NCBI GenBank assembly: GCA_017963875.1
Contig: JAGCTA010000544.1
Coordinates: 1-9,599, forward strand
Origin: Victivallales bacterium
GTDB lineage: Bacteria > Verrucomicrobiota > Lentisphaeria > Oligosphaerales > Oligosphaeraceae
DNA length: 9,599 nt
Direction of reading: 5' to 3'
The notes beneath the pieces are model-generated. The model did not search any database and was not told where the DNA came from. It worked only from the letters and a program-made list of their open reading frames with translations. Position numbers and translations under genes: made by a program. Below, in pieces: positions 7,576 through 9,599 of the stretch; position 1 is the stretch's first letter; each line of letters opens with the position of its first letter.

Positions 7576-7731
7576 AATGCACTCGTCAAGATTTTAAAAT
7601 GCAACAAATGATTTTCAGGTCTCTCGGTGCTGGCGTGCCGCCGTCGCTGCCGTCTTGCAATTCCTCTTTTTCTGCTTATATTCCCCTTCGTGCTTTTTCT
7701 TTAACCCACCATAAAAAGGAACATTCCACTT

Positions 7732-9599
7732 ATGAAAAAGACCCTTCTAATCCTCCTTTGCATCTGCGGAGCCGTTTTCGCGCAACTCGGCGTCAACCTC
7801 GTCCAGAACCCTGATTTCGAGGAACTTGACGATAGAGGTTTCCCCGCCAAGTGGAACTACATCCCCGAAACGTTCAAGTCCGCGACGGACAATGTCTTCG
7901 AGGGCAAGCGAAGCGTCCATTACTTCAACACGGTTGCTGGAAAATACCAGTTCTTCTCGCAGGACATCCCTGCCAAGCCAGGCCATACATACGAATACAC
8001 CATCTACGCCAAACAGGTGAACCGCCCCGAAGCCAAAGGCGCAGGCAGACCGCCAAAAGCGAACGCCTTCATTGAGTTCTGGTTCAAAGGCAACTACCTC
8101 GGCGGCGACTACACGCCGTCCATCCTTCCGCTCAATACGGACTGGGTCAAAATCGTCGGCCAGACCACCATCCCCGAAAACGCAACAAGGGTCAACTTCG
8201 GGTTCCGCGCCACGCCCGACGGCACGAACCTCTGCGATATTTGGTTCGACAAATGCTCCGTCGTAGAGATTGAGGGAGAATACATCAATAACTTTGCCAC
8301 CACGAACAAATACCGCGATATGTCTGACGGCGGCATGGTGACCATCTTCCAGGGTCTCGGCTCCGCCTTCAAACGCCTGCCTGAAAACGCCGCTTCAACC
8401 ATTCGCATGGAAATCCTTGACAGCACAGGCAAGGCCGTCATGACACTCTCCCCAGATTCCATCCAAAAGGAATTCGTCACGTTCACGTTTGATTCATCAA
8501 AACTCCCCGCAGGCAAATACGCACTCCAAGGCTCCTGCACATCTCCTCTCAACCATAAAGAATACAAAAGCAACTCCGCTTTCACAAAGGTCGATAAACT
8601 TCCTGAATTCAAAGCCTATATCGACGACCATCGCCGCATGATTGTCGATGGCAAGCCATTCTTCCCGCTCGGAATGTATTTTGGCCCGGTCACCAAGGAA
8701 AACCTCCAGCCGTACATCGACACGAAATTCAACTGCCTCATGCCATACAATCCGCCGACGGATCCCGCAATGTATGATTACATGCATGAAAACAATCTGA
8801 AGGTCTTCTACGCAATTAAGGACGCCGTCAGTTCACGCACGCATGACGCCAAGGCTACGGAAACAAAGCAGGCGAGCGGCATCGCACGGCTCGAAAAATG
8901 GAAGCACCATCCCGCCATCATTGCATGGTACATCAACGACGAACTCTCCAGGGAATTCGTCAACGACGCCATTACCTATCGCAGAAAATGCGAAGAACAC
9001 GACCCATCCAGACCGACCTGGACCGTCCTCTGCACACCCCAGGACTTCAGAACATACGTTCCCGCCTCCGATATCCACGGCTGTGACCCGTACCCCATCC
9101 CCGATTACATTCCCTTGCGCGCGTTCAACTGGACCAAAACGATGAACGATGCCGTCATGGGGTCGAAGATGATCATCCAGGTTCCGCAAGCATTCTGCTG
9201 GGGTCGCTACTGGGTCAAATACGGCTTCACAAAGGAAAGATGCGCCAACTGCCGCAGACCATCCTTCCTGGAGATGGACGCCATGTCGTGGATGTGCATC
9301 GCTGGAGGTGCCAACGGCCTCATCTACTACTCCTATTTTGATCTGATGGCTCGCGACAAGGCGACGGACATCCTCCCGCGCATCCCCTTCGACGAGCACT
9401 TCGGCGAGTGCAAACAGATCGCCGAACGCATCATGGCGCACGAGAAGGTGCTGCTCTCCATCGAAAAGCCACTCGATTTCACCGTCAAGGAAAACGCTGG
9501 CGGCGAAGTCGCCTTCAGGCCATACGCGCTCGACGGCATCACGTGGCTTCTTGTCGTGAACACCTCCGAAAAGGCCGCCAGGACCATCAGGCTGGAAAT
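7732..9599 (+). CDS. Secreted multidomain glycoside-hydrolase-like protein with N-terminal carbohydrate-binding-like domain (C-terminus beyond window)
   Basis: An uninterrupted frame of 622 codons runs from the ATG at 7732 to the window edge without a stop. An AAAGGA ribosome binding site lies 11 bases upstream. Residues 1-17 form a signal peptide (MKKTLLILL..., probable cut after VFA). Residues about 20-182 resemble a CBM4/9-type jelly roll (NLVQNPDFEE, 22-31; DIWFDKCSVVEIEG near the end). Residues about 185-300 look like an Ig-like sandwich. From 304 (IVDGKPFFPLGMYFG) a TIM-barrel-like region follows, with HPAIIAWYINDE (393-404) placing Glu404 as probable acid/base, DIHGCDPYP (447-455), and a late-barrel stretch RRPSFLEMD (508-516) leading to GGANGLIYYSYFD (525-537). 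This resembles putative clan GH-A or GH2-like enzymes. After IIQVPQ (481-486) no clear catalytic Glu is seen, so activity is unproven. From about 570 a beta-sandwich domain seems to start (FRPYALDGITWLLVVN). It is divergent to the macroglobulin operon; substrate unknown. Confidence 0.85.
   Translation, partial: MKKTLLILLCICGAVFAQLGVNLVQNPDFEELDDRGFPAKWNYIPETFKSATDNVFEGKRSVHYFNTVAGKYQFFSQDIPAKPGHTYEYTIYAKQVNRPEAKGAGRPPKANAFIEFWFKGNYLGGDYTPSILPLNTDWVKIVGQTTIPENATRVNFGFRATPDGTNLCDIWFDKCSVVEIEGEYINNFATTNKYRDMSDGGMVTIFQGLGSAFKRLPENAASTIRMEILDSTGKAVMTLSPDSIQKEFVTFTFDSSKLPAGKYALQGSCTSPLNHKEYKSNSAFTKVDKLPEFKAYIDDHRRMIVDGKPFFPLGMYFGPVTKENLQPYIDTKFNCLMPYNPPTDPAMYDYMHENNLKVFYAIKDAVSSRTHDAKATETKQASGIARLEKWKHHPAIIAWYINDELSREFVNDAITYRRKCEEHDPSRPTWTVLCTPQDFRTYVPASDIHGCDPYPIPDYIPLRAFNWTKTMNDAVMGSKMIIQVPQAFCWGRYWVKYGFTKERCANCRRPSFLEMDAMSWMCIAGGANGLIYYSYFDLMARDKATDILPRIPFDEHFGECKQIAERIMAHEKVLLSIEKPLDFTVKENAGGEVAFRPYALDGITWLLVVNTSEKAARTIRLE

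Larger units (their letters stand above)
7396..7731. other. Divergent intergenic spacer (336 bases) with repeat array and promoters
   Basis: This spacer separates the leftward macroglobulin operon from the rightward secreted hydrolase gene, so it should hold both promoters. It contains, left to right: the macroglobulin ribosome binding site and a candidate promoter, the perfect 10-base palindrome AAAACGTTTT (7431-7440), the 9-base-unit repeat array (7443-7551), an AT-rich stretch with a possible plus-strand -10 box (TACAAT, 7570-7575), a GC-rich patch (about 7619-7660), and a pyrimidine-rich leader ending with the AAAGGA site before the 7732 start. Short open frames that cross the array translate to low-complexity Gly-Thr-Asn or Cys-rich peptides and are judged non-coding. 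No RNA gene or strong terminator was recognised. Confidence 0.75.

Noticed and set aside
7425..7607. Small minus-strand open frame of 60 codons with a Cys-rich tail (CLNCLICHNCPICQ), resembling a metal-binding peptide
   Set aside because: Its whole body is the translation of the 9-base repeat array, which gives low-complexity Gly-Thr-Asn and Cys-containing peptides in any frame; it also covers the predicted promoter and has no convincing ribosome binding site.
7599..7814. Plus-strand open frame of 71 codons ahead of the secreted hydrolase
   Set aside because: It overlaps the signal peptide region of the hydrolase out of frame, crosses the GC-rich patch and looks random in composition at its end.
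8833..9441. Minus-strand open frame of about 202 codons opposite the secreted hydrolase
   Set aside because: It is antisense to a frame with a signal peptide, a ribosome binding site and recognisable domains; the protein has no recognisable motif and reflects the codon bias of the true gene.

Overview
The window reads as part of a carbohydrate- and protease-interacting locus from a Gram-negative, probably gut-associated bacterium. The combination of a very large thioester macroglobulin, several glycoside-hydrolase-type genes, and a spacer array of short TGGGACAAT/ATTGTCCCA-like units suggests the Verrucomicrobiota/Lentisphaerota/Kiritimatiellota area. That placement is inference from gene style; no marker gene is present.

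Layout: the window is a divergent pair of transcription units around a spacer at 7396-7731. Leftward (minus strand) runs an apparent operon of three genes. First is a 2066-residue secreted alpha-2-macroglobulin-family protein (7395 to 1195) with an intact CTEQ thioester motif. Two bases further on comes a 346-residue GH5-type glycoside hydrolase (1192 to 152), whose ribosome binding site lies inside the end of the macroglobulin gene. After a 33-base gap, the first 39 codons of another probable glycoside-hydrolase-like protein (118 to beyond base 1) run off the window. Rightward (plus strand), a long open reading frame starts at 7732 and is still open at 9599. It encodes a secreted protein with an N-terminal carbohydrate-binding-like jelly roll, a middle beta-sandwich-like region and a TIM-barrel-like hydrolase region.

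The spacer holds a striking array of 9-base units arranged as an imperfect inverted repeat (about 7443-7551). A candidate promoter for the macroglobulin operon has its -35 box inside one repeat unit. The rest of the spacer is AT-rich apart from a GC-rich patch at about 7619-7660. No tRNA, rRNA, CRISPR array, transposase or clear terminator was seen.

Working model (inference): the macroglobulin protects the cell envelope by trapping foreign proteases, while the linked hydrolases process glycans or glycoconjugates. The secreted enzyme on the right would act outside the cytoplasm; the GH5 enzyme lacks a signal peptide and would act on imported oligosaccharides. Why protease trapping and glycan hydrolysis should share an operon is the most interesting open question here.
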